64,000 nt of DNA from Thermomonospora echinospora (GTDB taxonomy: Bacteria > Actinomycetota > Actinomycetes > Streptosporangiales > Streptosporangiaceae): contig NZ_FNVO01000005.1 in the NCBI RefSeq assembly GCF_900108175.1, positions 186,001 through 250,000 on the forward strand, read 5' to 3'. Position 1 is the stretch's first letter. Every line of letters begins with the position of its first letter. This document shows positions 55,165 through 64,000 of this stretch, piece after piece. Position numbers and translations under genes: made by a program. Below the pieces are notes generated by a model. The model saw only the letters and a list, made by a program, of their open reading frames with translations, did no database searches and was not told the origin of the DNA.

Positions 55165-55704
55165 ATGACAACGGTTCTCGTCCTGCCCGGTTATGAGAAC
55201 TCCGGTCCCGAGCACTGGCAGTCCCGGTGGGAGCGGGAGCACCCGGACCACCGCCGGGTGGAGCAGCGCGACTGGTCGTTCCCCCTCGTGGACGACTGGG
55301 TGTCGGCGCTGGACGAGGCGGTCGCCGCCGAGCCCGGCGAGGTCGCCCTGGTCGCCCACAGCCTCGGCTGCATCACCGCCGTACGGTGGGCGGTGGCCGA
55401 CCCGGAGCGGGCCCGGGACCGGGTGCGGGGCGCCCTGCTGGTCGCACCCGCCGACGTGGAACGCCTGCCGGACCTTCCGCTGGGGTCGTTCGCCCCCATT
55501 CCCCGCGCCGCACTTCCGTTCCGTACGACCGTGGTGGGCAGCCGCGACGATCCGTACATGTCCTTTGACCGGACGGAGGAGTTCGCCGCGGCCTGGGGCG
55601 CGGACCTCGTCGACCTGGGCGACGCCGGCCACATCAACGCCGACAGCGGCCTCGGCTCCTGGCCCCGGGGAAGGCAACTGCTGGCCGCACTCCTCGGGGC
55701 CTGA
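55165..55704 (+). CDS. RBBP9/YdeN-type alpha/beta hydrolase
   Basis: 179 residues. Starts TTVLVLPGYENSGPEHWQSR, typical of the RBBP9/YdeN family; nucleophile Ser in VAHSLGC, Asp in GSRDDPYMS and His in DAGHINADSG complete the triad. Small cytosolic serine hydrolase; substrate unknown. Divergent from typA. Confidence 0.93.
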   Translation: MTTVLVLPGYENSGPEHWQSRWEREHPDHRRVEQRDWSFPLVDDWVSALDEAVAAEPGEVALVAHSLGCITAVRWAVADPERARDRVRGALLVAPADVERLPDLPLGSFAPIPRAALPFRTTVVGSRDDPYMSFDRTEEFAAAWGADLVDLGDAGHINADSGLGSWPRGRQLLAALLGA

Positions 55705-55715
55705 CCGACGCGTTC

Positions 55716-55745
55716 ACGGCCGGCCACGCCGGTGCGGCCGGCCGT
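55716..55745. terminator. Hairpin terminator between convergent hydrolase and NUDIX genes
   Basis: ACGGCCGGCC / GGCCGGCCGT perfect 10-bp inverted repeat with a 10-base loop, directly after the hydrolase stop. Confidence 0.7.
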
Positions 55746-55818
55746 TCGGCTGAGGCGGATGAAGGTCAGTCAGCCGATGGGTCAGACCCGGGCGAGGTAC
55801 TCGCCTGCATCCTCACCG

Positions 55819-56211
55819 TCAGCGGAGGTGGTCGTGCAGGGCGCCGATGACGGGCAGGTCGCCCGGCAGCCAGTCGACCTCGTACAGCTCGGCGGGGCCC
55901 AGCCAGCGCAGCGCGAGATGTTCCAGGGCCGCCGGCTCGCCTTCGAGGATCTCGGCGGTCCAGACCCGCAGCACGCTGCCCTCGTCGCTCAGCGGCCAGT
56001 CGCCGCCGATCCGCGCGCCCAGCCCGACCTTGACGCCCAGTTCCTCGTGGCACTCGCGGACGAGCGCGTCCTCCTCCGACTCCCCCGGATCGACCTTGCC
56101 GCCCGGCAGCTCCCAGCCGCCCGCCAGCCGCGGCGGCTCGGCCCGCTGGGCGGCCAGCAGCCGGCCGGCGCGGATGATCGCGGCTCCGACCACGACGACG
56201 ATCAGGACCAC
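55819..56211 (-). CDS. NUDIX hydrolase (MutT-like)
   Basis: 130 residues. Complete Nudix box: GGKVDPGESEEDAL followed by VRECHEELGV (Gx5Ex7REUxEExGU). N-terminal VLIVVVVGAAIIRAGRLLAA strand region and ELPGGK are MutT-like; the short length suits an (d)NTP pyrophosphohydrolase. Substrate not deducible. Confidence 0.93.
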   Translation of the reverse strand: MVLIVVVVGAAIIRAGRLLAAQRAEPPRLAGGWELPGGKVDPGESEEDALVRECHEELGVKVGLGARIGGDWPLSDEGSVLRVWTAEILEGEPAALEHLALRWLGPAELYEVDWLPGDLPVIGALHDHLR

Positions 56212-56254
56212 CCCGCTTCGCTCCGGTCCGCGCCCGCCGCGGACACGCCGCCCA

Positions 56255-56734
56255 TCATCTCGCGGCCGGCCCGCCGTCCCGCGCCGGCCGCCACTCCCCC
56301 GGGAACGCCAGCCGGCTCAGCACCCCCAGCAGCGCGCCACGGTCAGGGATGCCCGCGAAGTAGCCGTCATCGGTGTCCCGGACCACCTGGACCGCCTCCT
56401 CGGCCAGCTTGCGGCCCTCGTCGGTGATGGTCAGGACGCGCTTGCGGGCGTCCCGTGGATCGACGGCGCGCCGCAGCAGGCCCTTGTCCTCCAGGACCCG
56501 CACCACCTGGCTGGTCATCATCACGTCGGTGCTCGCCTGGTCGGCCAGCTCCCGCTGGCTGGGGTAGCGGCCCTGCACGTCGAACCGCCACAGGCCCTCC
56601 AGCAGGACGAACTGCACATAAGTCAGTTCGAGGGGCTTGAGCGCCATGGTGATCTCACGCTGCCATCGCAGCGTGGCCCGCCACAGCAGAAAGCCCGGGC
56701 TGACTCCCGGGCCACCGTGCGTCCGTGCGCTCAC
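56255..56734 (-). CDS. MarR family transcriptional regulator
   Basis: 159 residues. Winged helix-turn-helix: LTYVQFVLLEGLWR, SQRELADQASTDVMMTSQVV and wing RAVDPRDARKRVLTITDEGR, the MarR signature. The GTG at 56734 gives a normal length; upstream frame to 56965 is Arg-rich and lacks family sequence. A near-palindrome GTCCGTACGAAC at 56770-56781 just upstream might be its own operator. Regulated genes unknown. Confidence 0.9.
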   Translation of the reverse strand: MSARTHGGPGVSPGFLLWRATLRWQREITMALKPLELTYVQFVLLEGLWRFDVQGRYPSQRELADQASTDVMMTSQVVRVLEDKGLLRRAVDPRDARKRVLTITDEGRKLAEEAVQVVRDTDDGYFAGIPDRGALLGVLSRLAFPGEWRPARDGGPAAR

Positions 56735-57000
56735 CGGCTCACCGTCTGCTCTCCGCGTTCCGCCTCTCGGTCCGTACGAACGAATCTGCCCAGCGCGGCC
56801 CCGGAAAATCCGGCAGGCGCACATCCGCAGGACCCGGCATCGCCCGTATCTGGACCAAAAGGTCACGCCGAACCGGGAATCTCCGCCGACCGGGGCCACG
56901 GGGCGCCGACGGGTTCGTGGTCGCGCGCCATGTCCCAGCGGCCGGCCGCCCATGCTCCCGGCCACATGCTCAGGGCAGGGCGGTCGTCACCGTGCCCGGA

Positions 57001-58050
57001 TCAACCCGCCTGGAGCCTCTCCAGCGCCTTCTTGAGCTCCGGCTTGGCCAGCGGGCGGGTCACCCCGACCCAGTCCGAGCGCTTGTAGCTCTGTACCCCG
57101 ATGTTCGGCACGCAGGTGGAGCAGCGGGCGGCGATCATCTTGCCGTTGCCGATGACCATTCCCACATGGCCGGGAGCCGACCACGACGTCCCGGGACCGG
57201 AGTTGAAGAACACCAGGTCGCCCGGCACCTCATTGCCCTTGGGCACCTTCACGCCGAACGGCCACTGATCCCAGGTGGTCCGCGGGATGGTGAGGCCGAC
57301 CGAACGGTAGGCGCCCTGCAGCAGGCTGGAGCAGTCCCACGCGTCCGGGCCGTTCGCCCCGAAGATGTACCGCTTGCCGCGCTGCGCCATGGCGAAGTTG
57401 ATGATGCGCTGGATCACCTCGTCGACGTTCTCGGGCAGCCCTTCGGTGTCGGAGCACTTGGGGCCGTCGGCCTGCACGACCTCGAAGTCACCGCCGCCGT
57501 AGCGCTTGGACCAGGACAGCACCAGGTCCACGTAGTCCCACGAGTGGTTGTACATGTACAGCGCGGTCCGCATCCGCTCGGGAGCGCCGTTGTGCTTGAG
57601 GTAGCGCGCGGCCGACGGAATGGCGTCCGCGGGGTCGTAGCGGTCCTTCTTGCCGTCCTTGTTGCCGTCCACGGCGAACGCCTTGAAGGTGGCCTTCAGG
57701 AACTGCATCGGGCCGCCGGCCCCGGCGTAGTTCTCACCCGAGGAGACACCGGGCAGCTTCGAGGTGCCATGGCTGGTCTCCACCTTCCCGATGCCCGCCA
57801 GGACATTCCACGGCAGGCCGTAGTCCGCCCCGGCCTTCTTGTACAGCTCCAGGTAATTACTCGGGATCGACCTGGCGTCGGCAGCCTCCTGCGGCTGGTT
57901 TCCCGCCCCACTGGTGTCGATGCAGGACGCCCCGGCCCCCCCGCCGTACATGAACTGGCCGGCCCCCAGGAACACCGGCATGACGATCAGGGCCGCGAAG
58001 AGCATCCCGACCGCCGCGGCGGCCACGACGAACACCAGACGCCGTCTCAT
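57001..58050 (-). CDS. Lytic transglycosylase-NlpC/P60 cell-wall hydrolase of T4SS-like cluster
   Basis: 349 residues. N-terminal transmembrane anchor (RLVFVVAAAAVGMLFAALIV), a transglycosylase domain (about 65-185) with Glu in GIGKVETSHGTSKL and YNHSWDYV, then NlpC/P60 (about 220-340) with Cys in AWDCSSLLQG and His in APGHVGMVI. It cleaves both glycan strands and peptide stems, matching VirB1-like hydrolases of Gram-positive type IV secretion. The NlpC/P60 half is closely similar to that of the Tad gene at 32320 (shared IPRTTxxQWPFGVxVP, GDLxFFNSGPG, GVTRPLA). Confidence 0.92.
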   Translation of the reverse strand: MRRRLVFVVAAAAVGMLFAALIVMPVFLGAGQFMYGGGAGASCIDTSGAGNQPQEAADARSIPSNYLELYKKAGADYGLPWNVLAGIGKVETSHGTSKLPGVSSGENYAGAGGPMQFLKATFKAFAVDGNKDGKKDRYDPADAIPSAARYLKHNGAPERMRTALYMYNHSWDYVDLVLSWSKRYGGGDFEVVQADGPKCSDTEGLPENVDEVIQRIINFAMAQRGKRYIFGANGPDAWDCSSLLQGAYRSVGLTIPRTTWDQWPFGVKVPKGNEVPGDLVFFNSGPGTSWSAPGHVGMVIGNGKMIAARCSTCVPNIGVQSYKRSDWVGVTRPLAKPELKKALERLQAG

Positions 58051-58169
58051 CCCGTCTCACCCACCTCTGCGAGATCGCCTCCGGCCGCGTCGGCACCCAG
58101 CGCCGGGAGAGCCCGTCTCCCGGCGGGTGCGCACCGGCCCGGCCCCGCCGCGTCCCACGGCGTCGATGG

Positions 58170-58832
58170 TCATTCCTCGTCACCGGTCCGGCCCGTGTCG
58201 CCGGCCTGGCCGTCGTCGGCGGGCCCGAACGCGTACACCCGCAGGGCGGCCCCGTCGCGCGCGACCGTCACCGCGAACTGTTTGCTCTCCTGGCCGGTCT
58301 CGCCGGACCTGGTGAGCTGCTGGTTTCCGGTGACCAGGAAGATGATGGAGTTCGCCTCGATGTCCCGCACGCTGTCGAGGGTGGCGGTGCTCCGCGCGAC
58401 GATCTGTTCGCTCCGGCGCTGCTCGATCAGCCCCGGCGAGGACGCGCCCCGCGCGATCTCCGCCCCGAGCTCCTCGGTGACCATCGGGGTGAGCCGGGCC
58501 ATGTACGCCTGCGGATCCTCGTCGTAGCGGTAGGTGCCGTAGGCGGCGGTGAACCGCTGGGCCAGCTCGGCGGCGGCGACGAAGTCGCGCTTGGGGAACG
58601 GCAGCAGCCGGTAGATGTCGAAGTTCTCCGGGGTGATGGTGGAGTCGATCCCCACCGGCGGCACGGACGGCGCGGCAGGTCCCGCCGGGACCGCCGTGCT
58701 GCGATCGCCCTGCGGCTCCGCGCGTTCGGTGGTGGTGCCGGAGTCGGCCATCGTGAGGTAGACGCCGACGGCGACCAGCACCACCACCAGCCCTGCGAAC
58801 AGCAGCTTGCGCCGGCGATCGGAGAGCTCCAT
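58170..58832 (-). CDS. VirB8/TcpC-like conjugative transfer protein
   Basis: 220 residues. One N-terminal helix (LLFAGLVVVLVAVGVYLTM), a Pro-rich linker and an extracytoplasmic domain of about 140 residues (LAQRFTAAYGTYRYDEDPQA, VARSTATLDSVRDIEANSII, TVARDGAALRVYAFGP) with the NTF2-like layout of VirB8/TcpC/TraM proteins. Overlaps the preceding gene by one base, so it is translated from the same mRNA. Confidence 0.78.
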   Translation of the reverse strand: MELSDRRRKLLFAGLVVVLVAVGVYLTMADSGTTTERAEPQGDRSTAVPAGPAAPSVPPVGIDSTITPENFDIYRLLPFPKRDFVAAAELAQRFTAAYGTYRYDEDPQAYMARLTPMVTEELGAEIARGASSPGLIEQRRSEQIVARSTATLDSVRDIEANSIIFLVTGNQQLTRSGETGQESKQFAVTVARDGAALRVYAFGPADDGQAGDTGRTGDEE

Positions 58833-61501
58833 CAGTCCTCTCGCTCACTCGCGCCTTCGGCCGGGCGAAGCCAGAACGGCAGTGGCGGGCCCTCCTCGCG
58901 GGCCCGGCTGCCCCACAGCGGCGGCGGGGACTTCCTTCCAGCGCCCTGGCCCGCGCCCTCGTTCCCGGCACGCGGCCGGGGGACACCGGCCGCTGGATCC
59001 GCCGGACGTCCCTTGTCTCCACCGGACGAGGCACCGCCACCGGAGCCCTCGGACCCGCCAGAGCCGCCGCCGAACCAGCCCCGGCCGCGGCCGGAGCCGT
59101 TGGCCCCCCGTCCGACCGACCCGCCACCATCGGACGAGCCACCGCCGGACGCCCGGCCACCACCCGACGAGCCGCCTGCCGACGCGCCGCCACCACCGGA
59201 CGACCCGCCGCCGAACCCACGGCCACCGCCCCCCGACGGACGACCGCCCCCCGACGGACGACCGCCGCCGGACGCCCGGCCGCCACCGGACGAGCCGCCC
59301 GAGACGACACCGCCGGAGGAACCTTCGCCGCCGGAGGCTCCACGACCGCTGCTCCGCCGCGAACGGCCACCGCCATTGGACGCACCGCCGCCGGTGCCCG
59401 CGCCGACGAGCCCGCCGGCGCCGTCCGTTCCTCCGCCGCCGGACCCTCGCCCTGCCCGGCCGCCCACCCACGACGTGGGTCTGGCGACCCCGGAGCCGGA
59501 CGGTCCGGCATCGGCGACGGTCTCGTCCGTACCGGCCGAACCGGCCGAGCCCACCGATGCGCCGGCCGCGGCCCGGCCACCGGAACGCGCATCCCCCGAA
59601 GGCTTGCCCCGGGTGGGCAGATTGAGCGGCGGCGCCGCCGCACGTCCCCGGCCCGCGCCCGCCGCGGCCGAACCGCCCGCCCGGCTCTTGCCCGCGATCG
59701 CCCCGGCGACATCGCCGGTGGAGGTGTCGGCCGTCGCGAGGCCGCCACGCCGTTCGGCCGCGGCGCCGCCCGCCGAGGTCTCCCCCGCCGCGCCCGCCTC
59801 GGCCGAGTCGCGGTTGGCCCACCGCGCCAGCCGGTAACCGGCGGCCCCGGGCACCACCGCCGTGGCCGCGCCCACCGTGCTCTTGCGAGCCTCGGCGATC
59901 GACTTGTCCAGATGGGCCTCGCTCTTCTCCCGCGACCCCACCGCCGAGTAGCCGACCGCGGAGAACAGATGCTGGAACGGCTTGCGGTAGATGAACGCCG
60001 CGAACGTGACCAACGAGATGAGCAGGATCTGCAGGCCCCATGGCAGTCCCTCGCTGAGGATCAGCCCGTAGGCCCACAGCAACAGGGACAGCACACCGAT
60101 CAGCGCCGCCTGTTTGAGCAGCATGGACAGCAGCAGTTCCAGCCAGCGGATCGCGATCACCCGGCCGATCCCCGGATGGATGCCGATGCCCAGGAAGATC
60201 GGTCCGGCCACCAGCAACAGCAGGAAGGCGATCTTCACCACGATCAGCGCGATCGCGATGACGAGCACCAGCAGCCCGGCGACCGTGGCGGCGAACAGCG
60301 CGCCGAAGGCCACCGCCAGCCGGCTGGTCCAGTTCTTGCCCTGGAAGATCGGATAGGCGCCGGGGTGCTCCTCCTTGACGTTCTTGGCGACCTCCTTGTA
60401 GGCGTCGGCCTTCTTGCTCAGATCGAGCTTCTCCTGACCGTACGCCTCGGACAGGTCGACCGCCTGCGACCACAGCAGCCTGTCGGCGTTGTCCTTGACG
60501 ATCTTGGCATTGGGGTCGGCGGTGCCGAACTGGCCCATCAACCAGGGCTTGCAGACCAGCGCCACCCACAGCCCGTTGGCGTTACGGGTGGTGGCGTCGA
60601 CGTCCGGCGAGGCCAGCGGGTTCTTTCCGGCGGGTGAGGGGATGCAGGTGGTGCCCCGGTTGTCGGCTTGGGGCAGCGCCGCGTTGAACGCCGCGCCGGT
60701 CGCCTCGGACACCTTGGTCCCCAGCGTGGTGAAGTCGGCCGGCCTGGCGACCAGCCAGATCAGCGCCACCATCGCGGCGACCATCCAGATGGTGCCCTCG
60801 GTGACCTTGCTGGCGCGCTTGCGGACCAGTCCCCACCAGGCCAGCCAGATCGCGCCCAGGATGACCACCCACGACCAGTACCGGGCATTGAAGGTCTTGC
60901 CCATGTCGCTGATCACGTCGTCGACCGTCTTCTTCAGCCAGCCCAGCAGCGACTCGGAGGCGGCCGCCTGGTAGACGGTGATCGTCGTGCGGTCCATCAC
61001 CCGCACCAGCGTGAACGTGGTGTTGGCCAGGGCGTTGCCCATCATGTTCATGGCGTCCGAGCAGCCCATGTCGACCGCGTACCAGAACTGGCCGACGGTG
61101 CCGTACCGGTCGTAGTAGGTCAGCTGCTCCGGCGGGGTCCGCTTGAGTTTCTCGCTCGGGTAATCCGGCGGCCTGATCATGGCCTCGGGACCCGACCCGT
61201 ACATCTCCGGGGACGGATTGTCGGCCGGGCGGCAGGGGTCGCCGCCGAAAGGGCCGGCGCTGGCCGGGGCGATCGGGCTCAACATGAACAGCATCAGTAC
61301 CGCCAGCAGCACCGCGGCCCGGCGGCGCCGGCGGGCGGGACCGAAGCGGCGTCCCCGACCGGCCAGGGAGACGCCCTCGGACGGCGACCGCTGCAGGCGC
61401 ATGCCGCCCGGCGGACGGACAGGCCCGCCCCGCCCGGCCGGTGGCCGGGCACGGCCGCCCGCGCCCGACGGCCGAACGCGGCTCCGCCACGACCCGTTCA
61501 T
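58832..61501 (-). CDS. VirB6/TrbL-like polytopic membrane protein with Gly/Ser-rich tail
   Basis: 889 residues. Signal-like N-terminal helix (AAVLLAVLMLFMLSPIAPAS), an external Cys-containing part, several transmembrane helices between about 200 and 540 (YWSWVVILGAIWLAWWGLV, MVAAMVALIWLVA, LLVLVIAIALIVVKIAFLLL, LIGVLSLLLWAYGLIL, LQILLISLVTFAAFIY) and about 300 residues of Gly/Ser/Ala-rich low complexity at the C-terminus with many SGGG units. The membrane core matches VirB6/TrbL-like channel proteins. Eleven bases after the ATPase gene. Confidence 0.8.
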   Translation of the reverse strand: MNGSWRSRVRPSGAGGRARPPAGRGGPVRPPGGMRLQRSPSEGVSLAGRGRRFGPARRRRRAAVLLAVLMLFMLSPIAPASAGPFGGDPCRPADNPSPEMYGSGPEAMIRPPDYPSEKLKRTPPEQLTYYDRYGTVGQFWYAVDMGCSDAMNMMGNALANTTFTLVRVMDRTTITVYQAAASESLLGWLKKTVDDVISDMGKTFNARYWSWVVILGAIWLAWWGLVRKRASKVTEGTIWMVAAMVALIWLVARPADFTTLGTKVSEATGAAFNAALPQADNRGTTCIPSPAGKNPLASPDVDATTRNANGLWVALVCKPWLMGQFGTADPNAKIVKDNADRLLWSQAVDLSEAYGQEKLDLSKKADAYKEVAKNVKEEHPGAYPIFQGKNWTSRLAVAFGALFAATVAGLLVLVIAIALIVVKIAFLLLLVAGPIFLGIGIHPGIGRVIAIRWLELLLSMLLKQAALIGVLSLLLWAYGLILSEGLPWGLQILLISLVTFAAFIYRKPFQHLFSAVGYSAVGSREKSEAHLDKSIAEARKSTVGAATAVVPGAAGYRLARWANRDSAEAGAAGETSAGGAAAERRGGLATADTSTGDVAGAIAGKSRAGGSAAAGAGRGRAAAPPLNLPTRGKPSGDARSGGRAAAGASVGSAGSAGTDETVADAGPSGSGVARPTSWVGGRAGRGSGGGGTDGAGGLVGAGTGGGASNGGGRSRRSSGRGASGGEGSSGGVVSGGSSGGGRASGGGRPSGGGRPSGGGGRGFGGGSSGGGGASAGGSSGGGRASGGGSSDGGGSVGRGANGSGRGRGWFGGGSGGSEGSGGGASSGGDKGRPADPAAGVPRPRAGNEGAGQGAGRKSPPPLWGSRAREEGPPLPFWLRPAEGASERED

Positions 61502-61512
61502 GGGCAGACCTC

Positions 61513-63978
61513 CTAGATCTTCAGTGGGGACTCCGGGCGGACCCGGGTCGGGTTGGTGTCCAGCCAGGCCAGCAGTTCCTCCGAGACCAGGTCCACCCCG
61601 ATCCGGCCGGCGCGCCCGTCCAGGTCACGGAAGACGCACTCACCGTTGCCCAGGTTGCGCAGCACGGCCTTGTGCTCCTCGGAGGACTCCACGCCCAGCA
61701 GCGACATCACGTTGCCGACCTCGTGCCGCTCGGAGGAACGGAACGAGAACACCGACGACAGGCAGTTGGTCACCTGCTCGTTGAGCAGGTCCTCGGCGTT
61801 CTGGGAGACCAGGATCAGCGCGGTGTTGCGGGAGCGGCCCATCCGCGACACCTCCGGCACCAGCTTGGCGCCCTCGGGGGTGGAGGTGATCGCCCACGCC
61901 TCGTCCAGGAAGATCGCCTTGGGCAGCCTGCGGTCCAGCCCGTGCATCAGCCGCCGCGCGAACTGCGACACCAGGTACATCAGCGCGACCGACAGCCGCT
62001 GCTCGTAGGAGTAGTCCTCCCGGGAGATCGCCACATCCGGCAGCGTCAGCCCGCCCAGGGTGAACACCGTCGTCCAGCCGGCGGTGTCGATCTGCTCCCC
62101 GCCGGACGGGTCGAAGCACAGCCGGGCCAGCCGCATCTCCGACATCGACCGCAGCACCGCGCCGAGGTTCTTGGACGCCGGGTCCTGCGAGCCCTCCAGG
62201 TAGTCCACCACCCGTCCCAGGGACGGCCGCTCGCCGTTGGCCACCGCGCCGACCGCCTGGATCATCGCCGACTCGCGCTCCTCCGACATGCGCGGCAGCA
62301 GCAGCCGCAGCGTCTCGGTGGCCATGGTCTTCTTGGCGGCCAGGTCGTCGCCGAAGGAGAATGGGTCCAGCAGGCCGGGCGCCGCCGAGCCCAGCGGCAG
62401 GATGCGCGCCTTGCGCCCCCGCGCCCGCAGCAGTTCCACCAGCGACTCGGCGTCGCCCTTGGGGTCGATGGCGGCGATCGTCACCCCGCGCAACGCCATC
62501 TGGTAGATCAGCAGCAGCGCCAGGGTGGTCTTGCCGCCACCGGGCTCGCCGGTGATCGCCACCGCGGTCGGCCGGTTGCGGGCCGCCGCCACCAGCGGGT
62601 CGAAGTGGACGATCGACCGGGCCCGGCCCAGCGTCTGCCCGATGTACGGGCCGACCCAGCCGCCTCCCGTCTCGTCCCGTCGGTCACCAAGGTCCACGGT
62701 CGCCGTCGGCATGCCGCCGGCGATGGTGCGCAGCGGCTGGCGCTGGGCGTAGGCGCCCAGCCGGATCCGGTCGCCCGGCAGCGACTCCATGAACAGCGAG
62801 AACTGGTCGCCGGTGGAGTTGACGACGTCGATGCCGATGTCGCGGTAGTGCTCGACCACCGCGTCCACCCGCTGGGCCAGCAGGTCCTCGGTGGGCGCGG
62901 TCACGATCAGCCGGTGCCAGCCGTACACGAACGGCAGCCGCTCCTTGGTGATGCCGTGCTCGAGCATCCGGGCGGCGTCGATCTGCTCGGCGAGCGCCAG
63001 CGGCGCCTCCGCGCCGGCCTCCCGGATGTGCTGGTCCATGTCGCGGGCGTGCGCCAGCTTGCGGGAGACGTCCTTGGACGCCTTGGCGGGCGGGATCAGC
63101 TTCATCCGGGAGCTGATCTCCACCGGGAACGGCAACGCGTCGGCGTAGTGCAGCCACGGCTCGCCGTCCGGGAACGGCATCAGGTCGGGAAAGCGCGCGA
63201 AGCTGAGGTAGGCCACGAACGAGGCGCTGACCGCCCCGCCGCTGCCGTTGGTGCCGGGCTGCTCCATGCGCAGGTACGAGCGACCATTGTGGATCGCCCC
63301 CTCCACCAGCGCCTCGATCTCCCCGGCCCCCCAGGTGCGGCGCGGCACCGCCGACGGCGGAGGGTCGAGCAGCGACGCCGTCACCGCGTGCTGGAACAGC
63401 CACGCCACCTCGACGGAGGTGGCGTGCCGCGCGTACAGGGCGGAGCCGCCCAGCGCCCGGCCGATCCGCTCGGCCTGCTCGGTCCAGCGGGCGATCTCCT
63501 TGGAGTCGATCGCGTCGTCCTCGATGCCGAGCGCCTGCTCGCTGCGCTTGTAGAAGCCGAGCAGCTGCGCCAGCACCCCGCCGGACAGCTGTGCGCCCAC
63601 GCCCCGGGGACCCAGTCGTACGCCCAGGTAGACCTCCTTGGTCCAGAACTCCTGGCCCCAGACGTGGGCGTACATCTCCTCCAGGTAGTCGTGCCAACCG
63701 GGGCCGCCGTCGGAGGTGTGGTCCAGGCTGCGCGCCCACTCGGCGGCCGGGTAGAGGCGGTGCGCGATCCGCAGGTGCACCTCGGCGTCCTGCATCCGGA
63801 TACCGGCCAGCGCGATGGTGATGTTGGTGGCCAGCGCCTCGCGTTCCTCGCCGGTGGTGAACTCGTACGACACCGTCGGCAGCCGGAAGTACGCCCAGGC
63901 GGCCTGGTCGGTCAGCAGGATGCGGTCATCGAAGTACCGCACCGCCAGACGGCTGGAACGCGCCCTGCCCCTGCTCAT
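61513..63978 (-). CDS. VirB4/TraC-like type IV secretion ATPase
   Basis: 821 residues. N-terminal half of VirB4 type (YFDDRILLTDQAAWAYFRLP), Walker A in ITGEPGGGKTTLALLL, Walker B in PKAIFLDEAWAITSTPEG, followed by SRNTALILVSQNAEDL and NCLSSVFSFRSS, typical of VirB4/HerA-type ATPases. Energises substrate or pilus transport at the membrane. ATG at 63978 lies near the right edge; further genes of the cluster probably continue beyond it. Confidence 0.92.
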   Translation of the reverse strand: MSRGRARSSRLAVRYFDDRILLTDQAAWAYFRLPTVSYEFTTGEEREALATNITIALAGIRMQDAEVHLRIAHRLYPAAEWARSLDHTSDGGPGWHDYLEEMYAHVWGQEFWTKEVYLGVRLGPRGVGAQLSGGVLAQLLGFYKRSEQALGIEDDAIDSKEIARWTEQAERIGRALGGSALYARHATSVEVAWLFQHAVTASLLDPPPSAVPRRTWGAGEIEALVEGAIHNGRSYLRMEQPGTNGSGGAVSASFVAYLSFARFPDLMPFPDGEPWLHYADALPFPVEISSRMKLIPPAKASKDVSRKLAHARDMDQHIREAGAEAPLALAEQIDAARMLEHGITKERLPFVYGWHRLIVTAPTEDLLAQRVDAVVEHYRDIGIDVVNSTGDQFSLFMESLPGDRIRLGAYAQRQPLRTIAGGMPTATVDLGDRRDETGGGWVGPYIGQTLGRARSIVHFDPLVAAARNRPTAVAITGEPGGGKTTLALLLIYQMALRGVTIAAIDPKGDAESLVELLRARGRKARILPLGSAAPGLLDPFSFGDDLAAKKTMATETLRLLLPRMSEERESAMIQAVGAVANGERPSLGRVVDYLEGSQDPASKNLGAVLRSMSEMRLARLCFDPSGGEQIDTAGWTTVFTLGGLTLPDVAISREDYSYEQRLSVALMYLVSQFARRLMHGLDRRLPKAIFLDEAWAITSTPEGAKLVPEVSRMGRSRNTALILVSQNAEDLLNEQVTNCLSSVFSFRSSERHEVGNVMSLLGVESSEEHKAVLRNLGNGECVFRDLDGRAGRIGVDLVSEELLAWLDTNPTRVRPESPLKI

Positions 63979-64000
63979 CTCGTCCGCTCCGCTCGCATCC

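Noticed and set aside
57001-63978. The T4SS-like cluster as a complete integrative conjugative element
   Set aside because: No relaxase, coupling protein, integrase or attachment site is visible in the window; only part of a secretion-type operon can be supported.

Overview
The window is very GC-rich, with dense, often overlapping genes, GTG/TTG starts and actinobacterial gene families (a b558-type SdhCAB plus a second, mycobacterial Sdh1-like SDH, DUF4282 proteins, an outer-membrane-free Tad pilus locus). It is best read as chromosomal DNA of a filamentous actinobacterium, possibly Streptosporangiales/Thermomonosporaceae. That placement is inference; no rRNA or tRNA gene was seen.

Left part (1-15 kb): the end of an S9 peptidase, a two-gene heterodimeric ABC exporter with strongly asymmetric ATP sites, a three-gene phospho-signalling operon (receiver-PP2C phosphatase, CHASE3/HAMP histidine kinase, Rcp1-like receiver), the b558-type succinate dehydrogenase operon sdhCAB behind a structured leader, a LysR regulator, a secreted protein and a Crp/Fnr regulator.

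15-27 kb is a polymorphic-toxin region wrapped around a second succinate dehydrogenase operon. Two toxin-like genes lie downstream of this sdhB and a third is across the operon. All three share a pilin-like N-terminal segment and a common trunk but end in different C-terminal domains: one unknown with a SUKH-type immunity neighbour, one ADP-ribosyltransferase, one with an HHS...SGHYQP core. Decayed copies of the sdhB 3' end and truncated paralogues show repeated duplication and replacement here.

27-44 kb is a Tad/Flp pilus locus, all on the minus strand: CpaB, a TadZ-TadE fusion, TadE, CpaF/TadA, TadB, TadC, a NarL-type kinase/regulator pair, two Flp-type pilins, prepilin peptidase, a TadE/TadG-like protein fused to NlpC/P60, and two tandem copies of a triad (large pilin-leader protein, lipoprotein, membrane protein). 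The large proteins and the toxins share the same G|xxxx leader, transmembrane segment and 'VRDAAxxALCPL' region. A direct-repeat motif built on TGGGnCC lies upstream of many of these genes. I propose one system in which pilin-type leaders target large effector proteins to the Tad machinery.

44-53 kb is a compact five-gene operon (membrane Ser/Thr kinase, coiled-coil protein, ClpB-like AAA+ ATPase, small radical SAM protein, zinc-ribbon/FHA protein) bracketed by two DUF4282 membrane proteins. I do not recognise it as a described system; the composition suggests phospho-regulated AAA+ remodelling with an unusual radical SAM partner.

Right part (53-64 kb): typA, a small alpha/beta hydrolase, a NUDIX hydrolase, a MarR regulator, then a type IV secretion-like operon (VirB4-like ATPase, VirB6-like membrane protein, VirB8/TcpC-like protein, transglycosylase-NlpC/P60 hydrolase) entering from the right edge.
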